This document shows positions 35,399 to 46,112 of a stretch of 64,000 bases of DNA, piece by piece. Source of the DNA: Oncomelania hupensis (lineage: Eukaryota > Mollusca > Gastropoda > Littorinimorpha > Pomatiopsidae). The notes under the pieces are model-generated. The model was not told the origin of the DNA and ran no database searches. It saw nothing but the letters and a program-made list of their open reading frames with translations. The stretch lies in assembly GCA_036898135.1 (NCBI GenBank), contig CM072525.1:53280299-53344298 (forward strand), read 5' to 3'. Each line of letters begins with the position of its first letter. Position 1 is the first letter of the stretch. Position numbers and translations under genes: made by a program.

Positions 35399-36504
35399 AT
35401 TAATACAGGAATGTGGGTTAATTATTCTAATGAATTATTGATGTAATAGTAATGGACATTAATTATTGCCAAACTTTTTATTCAGTTAAGGGTCTGTTGT
35501 GTTGATATTAGAATTTAATAAGAAGTAAGAATGCACAATGTATTTTATTCTTTGAACTAATGTAGCTTTTTATTCCTAAATTTAATGTGAGGGCATTTAC
35601 TGGACCATGTACGAAGTCTTTGCTCTACTGTTTTTACAAATAAACCAATGTGTTGTCATTATTCTTATTATTAATTTTAAAATAATTCTTCATACGGTGG
35701 TATCTAGACGTGTGATGTGGGTGTGCATACATGCACTAACATATTATATACTTAATATAATCTAATGCATAAATATTCACTGATTGTGTTCGATGCATTA
35801 ATCTTATTATTAATTTTAAAATGACAATTCTTGCTTATTGATAAGTTCTATGCATTTTGTTTTAAAAGAATTTCTTTTAGGAGAGAGATAGAGAGCGAGA
35901 GAAGGAGATAGAAAGCGCATGTGTATGTGTGTATGCGCACGCGAATGGGGGCATTTGTAGATAAATGTATAATGTGTATTAACCCTGAGTTATTTAATTG
36001 AATCATTCTCTTACCTTATCCCCTCGGCGAGTCTTTCAGGCCTATTTGTCTACAAAACAATCTTCCCACCCTAACATTACATTTCTTCATGACCTGCTTA
36101 TACCCGCAAGCCATACAAATATCATGGTCACCGTTAAGAGCCATCAATGTAGAATAACTTCCTTAGTAGGAAAACAAACAATGGCATATCCTCCCTTTGT
36201 GGAATTTCAGCATTCTCATCCCTCCTGGTACTTGTATATCCAGTAATAGTATCCCAAGTAATCCAGTGTGTAACTTCACTTTTCACAGCTTTATTTTGTC
36301 CTTGTTTTTCTGAGGTTTCTCTGCTGGCAGCGACACAGCGTGAGTCCGATTCCCCTTAGACTGCTAAAATCACTAACTCTATTTCTCGGATCTGTCTCTC
36401 CTTTACATATGTCACAACTAAACCATACAATAGGCCTATAGTATTTAGTTATGAACGTGACATGCGTGAGGGGTTGTGCAGCTGGATGCATCCTCTCTCT
36501 CCCA

Positions 36505-36505
<1 letters not shown>
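35399..36505. other. No gene seen; AT-rich intron
   Basis: AT-rich with a (GA)-rich stretch at 35880-35915. The 82-codon plus-strand frame at 35998 has no recognisable domain. Confidence 0.5.
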
Positions 36506-36543
<38 letters not shown>

Positions 36544-36556
36544 TGTGTGTGTGTGA
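36506..36556. repeat. (GT)n microsatellite
   Basis: About 25 GT units with one interruption. Confidence 0.95.
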
Positions 36557-36854
36557 GAGCGCATGCTTTTTTGTTGTTTTCTTTTTTTGGTAGTCTGCTT
36601 TTTTGTTTTGTTTCCTGACGACATTTGTGTGCGGTTCGCTGATGACTTGTGGGTGTGAGTGAATGACGACATTGTTGTTAGGTCCCGAGCTATTCACAGA
36701 TGTCGGGACTAATTGTGTTTTTAATTGTTATTGTCAATGATTTATGCCATTCCCAGATGCGCAAAGCAAATTCTTCTGTGTGTTACATTTGAAGCGAATA
36801 AAGAATCTTATGTCTTATGTCTAAAATAGTATCCCCACTTTATGGAAATTTAGT

Positions 36855-37475
36855 GCTTTAAATCAAATAAACCCACGAGTCACATAAGTGTGCCCAGCAT
36901 GTAATCTAGCCAATAGAGTTTCTTCTTTACGAGTGACAGCAAAGTTGGACAGCGAATAGTTTGTTATTGGTCTGACCAGACCAATCCTTCTGCCAAAGCT
37001 GTACACAATATGAGCTAGTCACACAACGCAGGTCAGAGTAAGGGACAAACTGAAAAACCTGAGAAGGAAAATCAAGTCCAAATGCTTTCTATGGTGCGTT
37101 GTCCACTGCTATATTGCCAAGTATGCCCCTGTGGCTAGGAACCCACAAAAACAAAAAAAAGTGTGAAGGTTATGAATGTCTGCCAAAAAAAGGATATGAT
37201 GTATGATAACGAAGCACATATAATTAGATAGGAATGTCTCTTAGATTGATATACTTGTTTCAGGGCTAAAAAACTAACTCTGAGCTCAGCTGTGTATATA
37301 GAGCAAAAATCAGGGAGGCACTGCTGCAGAGGTCGGTCAAGATGTCTCTCAGAAACCGATGCAGCAGCAACCGTGTGTTCTTTCTTTGAGCCATCTGTAA
37401 AAATCTTCTCATACCATTTATATAATGTACATTGTTCTAAACAAAGTCGTTTATAAATGTCTTCCTCCCCTGTGG
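36855..37475 (-). pseudogene. LINE RNase H domain remnant
   Basis: Minus strand: IFTDGSK (first catalytic Asp of RNase H), SIYTAELRVSFLAL (the Glu helix) and, after frameshifts, VGSH and GNIAVDNA-like sequence near 37110, then PYSDLRCVTSSYCVQLWQ. This is the RNase H and following part of a non-LTR element of the I/Jockey type (family knowledge). It is neither the RTE family nor clearly the LINE at 19285. Confidence 0.75.
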
Positions 37476-38060
37476 GGGTGTAGGGGGTTTCCATATAAAT
37501 AGTATCCTCACTTTCTGGAAATTTAGTGCTTTAAATTCCCACTGTCGCTGCCTTTCTCCTTTGTTCTTACTCCTACTTTATTCTATCAAACTACTATACT
37601 ATCTTCTTCACTAGACCAGTCACCTACCTTTTTCTTGAAAACTCTTCCGGGACAAAACTCCTCATTTGTGTGTGAGGTCTGTTGGATCAGCTTGGGAATA
37701 TTGGATGCTTTCTGCCAAGTGGTCACTGGGGCTTCCTATGATGTTATTATTTGGCAGTGTAGGCATTTTTGTATGTATGTGTTTTGTTGATATTTTATAG
37801 TGATGTTAATATTTTATTTTGTTTTTGTAAAGGGGGAGGGGGGTGAGGGTTCGATAAATTAGAGTATAGCCTCTGCGTCCTCTGCGTGGAATGTCTGTAT
37901 TGTAAAGTGACCGGCTGGTGGAATGCCTTCAGTGTTACCACTAGGGTTGTTTCGGCAGATCTTTTATGAGGATCAGGGGTGAGTCTTCTTTCAGCGAAGT
38001 TGAGGTCTTGATTTTGTGGTCCTGATTCGGCTGTTTGCAGTCCGCTGGACCCTGTAAGGG
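37465..38060 (+). mobile_element. Dispersed element related to 16491-17086
   Basis: Same order of blocks: tgtgggggtgtagggggttt, tataaatagtatcc, ctttctggaaatttagtgct, gttggatcagcttgggaata, tccgctggaccct, but without the TAATG tail. A small head piece of it is also present at 36825-36860. Confidence 0.7.
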
Positions 38061-38647
<587 letters not shown>

Positions 38648-38687
38648 TGTTTAGGTTTCTTCTCCATCATTCCTGGCTGTGACTTAC

Positions 38688-38813
38688 TGCACATGAAGTC
38701 TACAGGATCAACGACAAGGCCCTGTTTACACACACAGACATCGTCCTTGCACTCGGCGTTTTCATCCGCACAGGCTCCACCGCACTGTGCACTGCTTAAC
38801 CCTGGCTTGGGCA
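38688..38813 (-). CDS. Module exon 6 of the window (6-Cys EB-like)
   Basis: A 126-nt exon, phase 1 at both ends: acceptor AATTGTTTCAG|TG, donor TGCA|GTAAGT. It encodes PKPGLSSAQC, CGGAC, CADENAEC, CKDDVCVC and a 12-residue loop ending DFMC, spacing C-x3-C-x6-C-x4-C-x-C-x12-C. Its first loop is the shortest of the set. The acceptor is embedded in a 31-bp tandem array whose units copy it, and the donor is followed by a (CT)n tract of about 128 nt starting 41 nt away. Confidence 0.85.
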
Positions 38814-39190
38814 CTGAAACAATTCATGTCTGTGATATACTGGATTGAAACAGTTCATCCCTGTGATATACTGCACTGAAACAATTCAAATCTGTGATAT
38901 ACTGGACCTAAACACTTCATGTCTGTAATTTACTTCACTAAAACAGTTCATTTCTGTGCATGTGGTATACTTCACTGAAGTTCACTGTCTGTAATATACT
39001 GCACTGAAACAGTTCATGTTTGTGATATACTTCACAGAAACAGTTCGCAGTCTGTGAAATACTGCACTGAAAGAAATCAATCTGTGATATATTTTGCACT
39101 GAAAGATTTCGCAGCCTGTGATATACTGCACTGAAAAATTAAAGCCTTTAAAATATACTGCACTGAAACAATTCATGTCTGTGATATTCT
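38814..39190. repeat. 31-bp minisatellite carrying copies of the exon 38688-38813 acceptor
   Basis: About twelve imperfect units (actgaaacagttcatgtctg and gtgatatactgc). On the sense strand each reads ...CATGAATTGTTTCAGTGC..., the same as the real 3' splice site AATTGTTTCAG|TGC at 38814. The array starts at the exon boundary and runs upstream. Confidence 0.88.
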
Positions 39191-39504
39191 TACTAAAAGA
39201 TGCCTTTTAGTAAGAATGTAAAAACAAACAAAAGCCAAGATTTATTTTAAAACGAACCTTAAAATTCACATTTTGCAAGGAATGTTAAATAAACCATAAA
39301 CTAAGAGAAGGGCGCAAGACAAATACTGTAACAAGCACAGTGAAGCAACTTACTTTGACCAAACTACACCCAATTGTTGTATTGAGAACAACACATTCTC
39401 AGTGTATTGCAATCATTGTAACATAAGATATTGTCCTAAATTTATTGTGAAGATTTTATCAACCTGTGCTATGCCTGTGAAGCAGTGGTAATGGTGATTG
39501 TGTG
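39191..39504. other. No gene seen; unassigned intron
   Basis: AT-rich, with the small palindrome cttttagtaagaat / attcttactaaaag at 39186-39218. Confidence 0.45.
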
Positions 39505-40012
39505 CTCACCCCCGTTGGGGTGCCGGGGGTTTCAGTATAAATAGTATCCCCACTCTCTGGAAATTTAGTGCTTTGAATTCCCACTGTCGCTGTCTTTCTC
39601 ATTTGCTCTTTCTCATTTCTGCTCTGTTCTATCAATCTGCTATACTATCGTCTTCTTCGCTAGCCCAGTCTCCTACTTTTTTTCTTGAAAACTCTTCCGG
39701 GATAAGACTCCTTATTTGTTTATGAGGTCTGTTGGATCATATATGTATGTGTTTTGTTGATAATTTATAATGATGTTTGTATTCTATTTTGTTTTTGTAA
39801 ACGGGGGTTCGATAAGTTGGGGTGAAGCCTCAGCCGTCCCCTGCGTGGGATGTCTTTATTGTAAAGTGACTGGCTGGTGAAGAGCTTTCGGTTTTACCAC
39901 TAGGGTTGTTTCAGCAGATCTTTTATGCGGATCGGGGGTTGTCCGGTCCTGATTTGGCTCGGAAGAGTCCGCTGGACCTAAAGCAATAATAATATAATGT
40001 ACTGTAATGATT
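39505..40012 (+). mobile_element. Dispersed element with (TAATG) tail
   Basis: Closest relative of 16491-17086: head cccccgttggggtgccgggg, body with an internal deletion of about 90 bp near 39740, 3' end tccgctggacctaaagcaat. Confidence 0.75.
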
Positions 40013-40619
40013 GTGTGCTCGTGCCTAAGTAGTTTATACCGGCTTTTCTATTAGCTCCCGCTGGGTTTTCTGTACATGTCTATTTAGAACGTATCACAGT
40101 GATTTTTGAGTTTGCTATTTAAAACTGCTTATTTATTAATTGATTTATATGTTGACATGAAGCATTGATCTTTGGCAGAATTAATCTAAACTCATTTTTA
40201 CCTTTCAAGGTCAAAACTACATTCGTAAGTTGTTGCTCTCTTTTGGTCTGTCGTTTAATAAGCGGCGTAAATCCAGTAAAAAAAAAATTTAAATGCAAAC
40301 ATAACAGTTGATATTAAAAAAAAAATTCCAGAGTGCGTCGACGGGATGTCTGTTTTTTGACCTCTCGGCTTACCAAGGATAGAAAAAGGCGAGGCAAGAC
40401 AATAAGTTTATTACTGTTTCAGGCAACAACATCTTTCACAAGTAAGAAGCACAATGTCACCAAATCAAAAGAGAAAAACAAGTACTCAAATCCAAAATCA
40501 TCAAACAAATAACAGGAAACAAAGTTAGAACATTAGGCATAGTATCCTGACTTCCATCCACACTCTTTCAACAACTAATAAATAAATAAATAAATAAATG
40601 TATAGGTTAAAAGTAGTAC
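40013..40619. other. No gene seen; unassigned intron
   Basis: AT-rich, ending in (aaat)n at 40577-40600 just after the donor of exon 40620-40742. Confidence 0.5.
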
Positions 40620-40742
40620 CACATATGCCTTGTTTTTCGGTAGAGATGGAGGTGTCGCAAGCACATTTGTTGTTGCTACCACACGCTGCACCAGCCATAC
40701 AGCCCCCCTGTATCGGACTGCACGACTCTTGCGCCTGTATTC
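40620..40742 (-). CDS. Module exon 5 of the window (6-Cys EB-like)
   Basis: A 123-nt exon, phase 1 at both ends: acceptor TTGTACACAG|GA, donor TGTG|GTACTA, a weaker donor than its neighbours. It encodes IQAQESC then six Cys spaced C-x6-C-x5-C-x5-C-x-C-x11-C, with CMAGAAC, CGSNNKC, the CAC pair and a final loop ending QGIC. The fourth to sixth Cys give the C-x-C plus long-loop ending typical of EB modules. The sequence after the donor is T-rich with (TTTA)n. Upstream is a 20-bp array. Confidence 0.8.
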
Positions 40743-40849
40743 CTGTGTACAATCTTCATCATAATTTCCATAATTACTGAGGAAATGTTTTGTTTTGCAA
40801 ACATGTTATCAGGAAATTTATGTTAACATTGTCGGTAATCACAGTGTGT

Positions 40850-41590
40850 TAGCTTGTCGGTTTGTGCCAGCTTGTAGGTCTGTCTGTTAGCTTGTAGGTC
40901 TGTCTATCAGCTTGTAGGTCTGTCTATCAGCTTGTAGGTCTGTCTATCAGCTTGTAGGTTTATCAGCTTGTAGGTCTATCTATCAGCTTGTCTATCAGCT
41001 TGTAGGTCTGTCTATCAGCTTGTAGTTCTGTCTATCAGCATGTAGGTCTGTCTATCAGCTTGTAGGTCTATCAGCTTGTAGGTCTGTCTATTAGCTTGTA
41101 GGTCTGTCTATCAGCTTGTAGGTCTGTCTATCAGCTTGTAGGTTTATCAGCTTGTAGGTCTATCTATCAGCTTGTCTATCAGCTTGTAGGTCTGTCTATC
41201 AGCTTGTATGTCTGTCTATTAGCTTGTAGGTCTGTCTATTAGCATGTAGTTCTGTATATCAGCTTGTAGGTCTGTCTATCAGCTTGTAGGTCTGTCTATC
41301 AGCTTGTAGGTCTATCAGCTTATTAGGTCTGTGTAGGTCTATCAACTTGTAGGTCTGTATATCAGCGTTTAGGTATGTCTATCAGCTTGTAGTTCTGTCT
41401 ATCAGCTTGTAGGTTTATCAGCTTATAGTTCTGTATATCAGCTTTTAGGTCTGTCTATCAGCTTGTCAGCTTGTAGTTCTGTATATCAGCGTGTTGGTCT
41501 GTCTGTCTGTCAGCTTGTAGTTTTGTATATCAGTTTGTTGGTTTGTCTGTCAGCTTGTTGGTCTGTCTGTCAGCTTGTAGATCTGTCGGT
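40850..41590. repeat. 20-bp minisatellite upstream of exon 40620-40742
   Basis: More than 30 degenerate units of cagcttgtaggtctgtctat with shorter variants. Confidence 0.88.
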
Positions 41591-41693
41591 ATTTTTCTCG
41601 CCATGTTTCAAGGACCTTTGAACCTATTTTTTCCGAACCTCATAAAATTATTACTTACTGTAGGTAAGTGGCCAATCTGCCGCTCCATCATAT

Positions 41694-41833
<140 letters not shown>

Positions 41834-41869
41834 GTAAATTCGTATACTGCAGTTTCTCCTGCTGTGCTC

Positions 41870-42260
41870 ACACTTACTGCGCTGTATTTATTTAATAATT
41901 CTAGGACATGAGCGTCCAGATCTTTAAAGTACGTGCTATGTAATGCGTGCGTACACAGACTTGACCACGCTTTATAGTCTCATCGGAAGGAGTACATGTA
42001 GTCAGTAATATTGTTTGAACAGACGTGTTTTGAGTGCTCAAATGAGTGGTTGGAAGATGAAGGATATTTCTGGTAAAGTGTTCCACCATTGTTTCGGGGC
42101 AAGGTAAACGATTGCTCTCTCTCCATAGGATGTCCTACGGATTCTAGGGATGCACAGTGTGCGCCAATAAGCAGAGGAGAGGAAACTATTGGCCAGAAGG
42201 AGTGTATACCGAGGGTAGTTGAGACGGAAATATAAAGATGCATAGACCGAAGGTATTTGG
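41870..42260. repeat. Dispersed repeat, copy also at 54770-54870
   Basis: ctaggacatgagcgtccaga, gtacacagacttgaccacgc and ctcatcggaaggagt recur in order and with substitutions at 54774-54860. Minus-strand open frames here are short; class unknown. Confidence 0.6.
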
Positions 42261-42949
42261 CATAGATATTAAAGGCCGAAATCAGTAAAGAGATTGTGGC
42301 AAAGAACAGATCAACTATGCACTTTGGAACTCTGTCCTTTTATTTCATAACACATAGTTTTAACCATCAATACAGCAAAAAGTAATACGTCCAGGGGACG
42401 TTTTTGCAAACAAACAAACAAAAATGGTTGGGAAAAAAACAAGAAACAAGCCTAAATGGCAACACAAAAACACATTTCATGTCACGTGGACATTCACTTG
42501 ATTCTTATCAGTTTAAAACAAACTGCAAACAAGGAGAAAAAAAATACAATTACTGAAAAAGTATTGGAAAATTACTTGTTTTTCCCTGATGAAATACCAA
42601 TAATTAAAAATTCACTTTCGTAATTCATTATAACATTTTAATTAGCTAGGGTAGGCACGACAAAGTCAAGAAATGAAAATTAAGAGTAAAATCTTGTCTG
42701 CTAAAAAGGCGTTTGCCAGGACAAAAGTCGGTGGAAATAAATGTATTGCTATTATTTAAATAATGACAATACAATATTTATAGAAATCAACCTTTTCTTG
42801 GACTTCAAATTCATTAACTGTCGTAATTTCAACATGAAGTTCTAAATTCTGTCATTAAAGGATTTCAAAAAGTAAGTAGATCTTGTATAGGCAATCCGTA
42901 TTTGTACAGAAAGCCAATGCAAGGTAGTTTATGGAGTAGTCGTCTTATC
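42261..42949. other. No gene seen; AT-rich intron
   Basis: No tandem repeat, element end or module exon recognised. Confidence 0.5.
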
Positions 42950-43190
42950 ATTTCAATGATGACGACGATGTTAATAAAAACAGCCAACCATTATGATCTC
43001 GCTTTTTAGCCTTAAGGACAAGCGTTGTTGCTGAGTTTTGAACTTTCTTTAATTTACTAATAATTTGATTTGGGCATCCTGACAAAAGAGTGTTAAAATA
43101 ATGTATTCCGGACAGCACAAAAGCACAAAATAAAGACAGGTCAAAACCAATGGAACTGAATATTTGATCTACCGCAAGTGTCAACGTCAC
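42950..43190 (-). pseudogene. LINE RT C-terminal fragment (L2/CR1-like)
   Basis: Encodes LFCAFVLSGIHYFNTLLSGC and KKVQNSATTLVLKAKKRDH, the strongly conserved thumb region of L2/CR1-type LINE polymerases. Only this piece remains. Confidence 0.72.
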
Positions 43191-43390
43191 TGGAGTCACT
43201 TTGTTGCCAAATAGGTTTTGCTAATATCGCAACAACGGCAGAACTGAATTTGTTGATGTGGGTACTTCAACTCATAACAAATGTCAATGTCACTGGAGTC
43301 ACTTTGTTGCCAAATAGGTTTTGCTAATATGGCAACCACGGCAGAACTGAATGTGTTTATGTGGGTACTTCAACTCATAACAAATTTAGC
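43178..43390. repeat. 104-bp direct duplication
   Basis: Two adjacent copies (cactggagtcactttgttgc at 43188 and 43292) with a few substitutions. Confidence 0.85.
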
Positions 43391-43530
43391 TCTCATAAAA
43401 AAAATTACCAATATCTTACAAGATACCGACTAACAATAATATAAAGTCATCGGACCCAAATAACTCTAAAAACGGTCCGTGACTTTATTATTATTGTTGT
43501 TGTTGTTCTTGTTCTAATTCTTTTTCTCCT

Positions 43531-43534
<4 letters not shown>

Positions 43535-43581
<47 letters not shown>

Positions 43582-43628
43582 GAGAGAGAGGGAGAGACAG
43601 AGAGACAGGTAGACAGGAAGAGGGAGAC
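43535..43628. repeat. (GA)n microsatellite, (CT)-rich on the sense strand
   Basis: Pure GA to about 43577, then imperfect GA/GGGA/GACA to 43628, ending 3 nt from the donor of exon 43633-43710. Confidence 0.95.
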
Positions 43629-43632
43629 TTAC

Positions 43633-43710
43633 TACAGACTTGTTGACTATCACAGCCATGACCGCTAGTGCACTCGTCCGTCTTGTTACACGCGCTTCCC
43701 TGAATCTTGC
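43633..43710 (-). CDS. Module exon 4 of the window (4-Cys type)
   Basis: A 78-nt exon, phase 1 at both ends: acceptor TTTTGTTAAG|GC, donor TGTA|GTAAGT. It encodes KIQGSAC then CNKTDEC, CTSGHGC and CDSQQVC, spacing C-x5-C-x5-C-x5-C. An in-frame TAA just upstream, overlapping the acceptor, confirms that the open frame starts at the splice site. The longer open frame here is another frame and has no Cys pattern. The donor is followed within about 3 nt by pyrimidine-rich sequence that grades into (CT)n. Upstream lie three copies of a roughly 70-bp repeat. Confidence 0.72.
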
Positions 43711-43724
43711 CTTAACAAAATATA

Positions 43725-43960
43725 GACAGACAGACAGTTGTGACAATTGTGGGAGTAACTGTGAGGGAAAGGAAATGTAGATAGAGAAAGAGGTGGAAAG
43801 ACAGACAGACAGACAGATGTGACAATTGTGGGAGTAACTGTGAGGGAAGAGAAATGTAGATAAAGAAAGAGGTGGAAAGACAGACACAGACAGATGTGAC
43901 AATGGTGGGAGTAACAGTGAGGGAAGGGAAATGTAGATAGAGAAAGAGGTGGAAAGAGTG
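43725..43960. repeat. 70-bp repeat, three copies, upstream of exon 43633-43710
   Basis: Three copies of a unit containing gatgtgacaattgtgggagt, aactgtgagggaagggaaat and agaaagaggtggaaagacag. The first copy starts 14 nt upstream of the exon acceptor. Confidence 0.82.
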
Positions 43961-43994
43961 GAGGATTAAGAGAGAGTTTCCACATGGGCGTTTT

Positions 43995-44089
43995 TTGTTG
44001 TCACAATTACGGCACAGGCATCATATTTACGACACAGGCATCATATTTACGACACAGGCCTCACATTTACGACACAGGCGTCACACTTA
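43995..44089. repeat. Left remnant of the 20-bp donor minisatellite
   Basis: Four to five units of the same 20-bp family (tttacgacacaggcrtcaca) as 51526-52920, ending exactly where the hAT terminus cagggccggacc begins. This places the 7.4-kb transposon inside the array. Confidence 0.85.
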
Positions 44090-44674
44090 CAGGGCCGGAC
44101 CTAAGTTTTTAAAGGGGGAAGAGGGGGGGGGGGGGTGGGGGGGGAGGGCCAAACTTGTTATTGGGTTAAGCGAAGGCGCCAAGCGCCGAGCCTTTTAGAA
44201 GGTCTGGGGCATGCCCTTCCCCCCCCCCCCCCTCCCGGAATTTTTTTTAAAGGATGCAAAATGGTGCAATCTTAGTGTTTTAGATCACGTACATTTTGAG
44301 GTATTATACCTCTTGGCGTCCAAAATCACGTAAAAGAGTGCCAGAGAAGAGGTCTGATCACGTAATGGTTTTTCTGAAAACGTAAAGAAATGTATCAGCG
44401 GAGGTACGGTCATGTAGGCTATCGCAACTTGCGCAATGGACTTATGTAGGTTCCGCATTTTTTTTAAGTTGTCTGTTCTGAGATTCGATGATCACTAGCA
44501 GGAATTGCAACGTTCAAGTGCCTATGCGCTTCCGTAGCAAACGACCGATCATGACGTATCCACAAGGGAAGAAAGTCTACTTCGGTTCGGTCACTTCTCT
44601 TCGTTCCATGTGTACATGGCGCCGAGTTTCGACTTTTTTCTGTTGCACTGTGGCTTTGTTTCAATTCAACATTC

Positions 44675-45075
44675 ATGCGGCCTCCGTCAAAGCCAACAAA
44701 GAAAAGGAAAGCAGAAGAAGCTGCGCCAGGGAATCAACAACAAAGTATAAGTATGTTGAAGTTTTTGAAAGTAGTTAAAGGTGATAAAACTGGATCATCG
44801 TGTGATCAGCAGAAAAATCTGCCTGAATTAGGCTTAAATCGATACATTTAAGAAGGCTTCTATTACGCAAGGAAACACTTCTACCAACGAGTTTGACCCT
44901 TGTGCTTCCACGTCGTCATCTACGACCGAGTCTGACCCTTGTGCTTCCACGTCGTCATCTACGACCGAGTCTGACCCTTGTGCTTCCACGTCGTCATCTA
45001 CGACCGAGTCTGACCCTTGTGCTGAGCCTCTGTATGGGAGTTTAGAATGTGTTTTAATTCAGTTCATGCTATGAA
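44675..45075 (+). pseudogene. hAT-type transposase N-terminus, frameshifted
   Basis: ATG at 44675 opens a 58-codon frame (MRPPSKPTKKRKAEEAAPG, then QQQSISMLKFLKVV) ending at TAA 44851. A one-base shift leads into a frame with three to four copies of a 13-residue repeat (DPCASTSSSTTES, 39-bp DNA unit), then a stop. A basic nuclear-localisation-like start and Ser/Thr linker are usual for TTF/hAT transposases; the catalytic part is missing. It is opposite in strand to the main transposase frame. Confidence 0.6.
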
Positions 45076-46112
45076 TAGCATGTGATGAGTCTGGAGCTGA
45101 TTCATGTAACTGTTGTTGCGTCCTTTTCTGCCATTTCAAAATGACAAATTAAAGTTGTTTCAGCCTTACTTATACTATCAACAAGCTTGAAGTGATGAAC
45201 ACAGTACACAATTTGTACTAATTTTTTTTAAGAGAACATCTCTCTCTCTCCCTCTCTTTCTTTGTTGTTGTGGACACTAAACAGGAGATGATTACATGAA
45301 ACAATATTTCCATCTTGAATATTTCAAAACTTTATTAAGTCAAGAACAGTATGTTTTGCTTCACAACATGCTAGACAGTGTCACAATATCATATGTAATG
45401 ATGTCAAGAAACTTGCATACAAATTAATGAAGCAAAAACAACAAAGTACTTGCGAATGATTGTACCCTTTGAAAATCCAGCTGGAGGTATGAATACCCTT
45501 TACATTTTGACTCAGGAGGTATGAATACCCTCACATTTTTTTTTTAAATCTTAAACACTGAATCTGGCGCTATCTGAACCTTGAAAAATGGATCTTACAA
45601 AAGTGACTAAAAACTGCAGTGTTTTAATTTAAAAACAATAAATAAATAAATAAATAATTTGGAACCCTCTTTGCAACGTTTATCAAAAACAGTGAATATT
45701 TTTTTTTCTTTTGAGGGGGCATTGGGTTTGACAGACAACACACATGCGAAGGACAAACTGAGAAATGTTGTTTATTGCAACTGATAAAACATTTGGAAGA
45801 CATTATTCGTAGCTTAAAAAAAAAGATTCTTTATGATTAGTATAAGTTACTAATGGTGATGGCGATAGTAGTCAAGTGTTTTAATTAATGATCTCACTGA
45901 TAATGAGAACGGGTTAGGAAAGGGACGTGGAACCTTAATAAATGACGCAACGCAAAACAAAACCTACAGTACTCCCAGTTTTTGCGCTCTTTTGAAGCAT
46001 ACCTCGAACACATCAGGAGTTGGCAACTTCTACACTCACATAAGTGTTCCGTTTCCAAGCAAAATACGCAGACACAAGGGCTTATGGTTTGACATAGAGC
46101 TAGACACCTTAT
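45076..46112. other. No gene seen; hAT interior
   Basis: AT-rich with a short duplication ggaggtatgaatacccttya (45485 and 45517). This is the presumed 3' untranslated side of the minus-strand transposase. Confidence 0.5.

Noticed and set aside
43447..43902. 151-codon minus-strand frame over exon 43633-43710
   Set aside because: It is in a different frame from the Cys module and is made of (CT)n and tandem-repeat translation.
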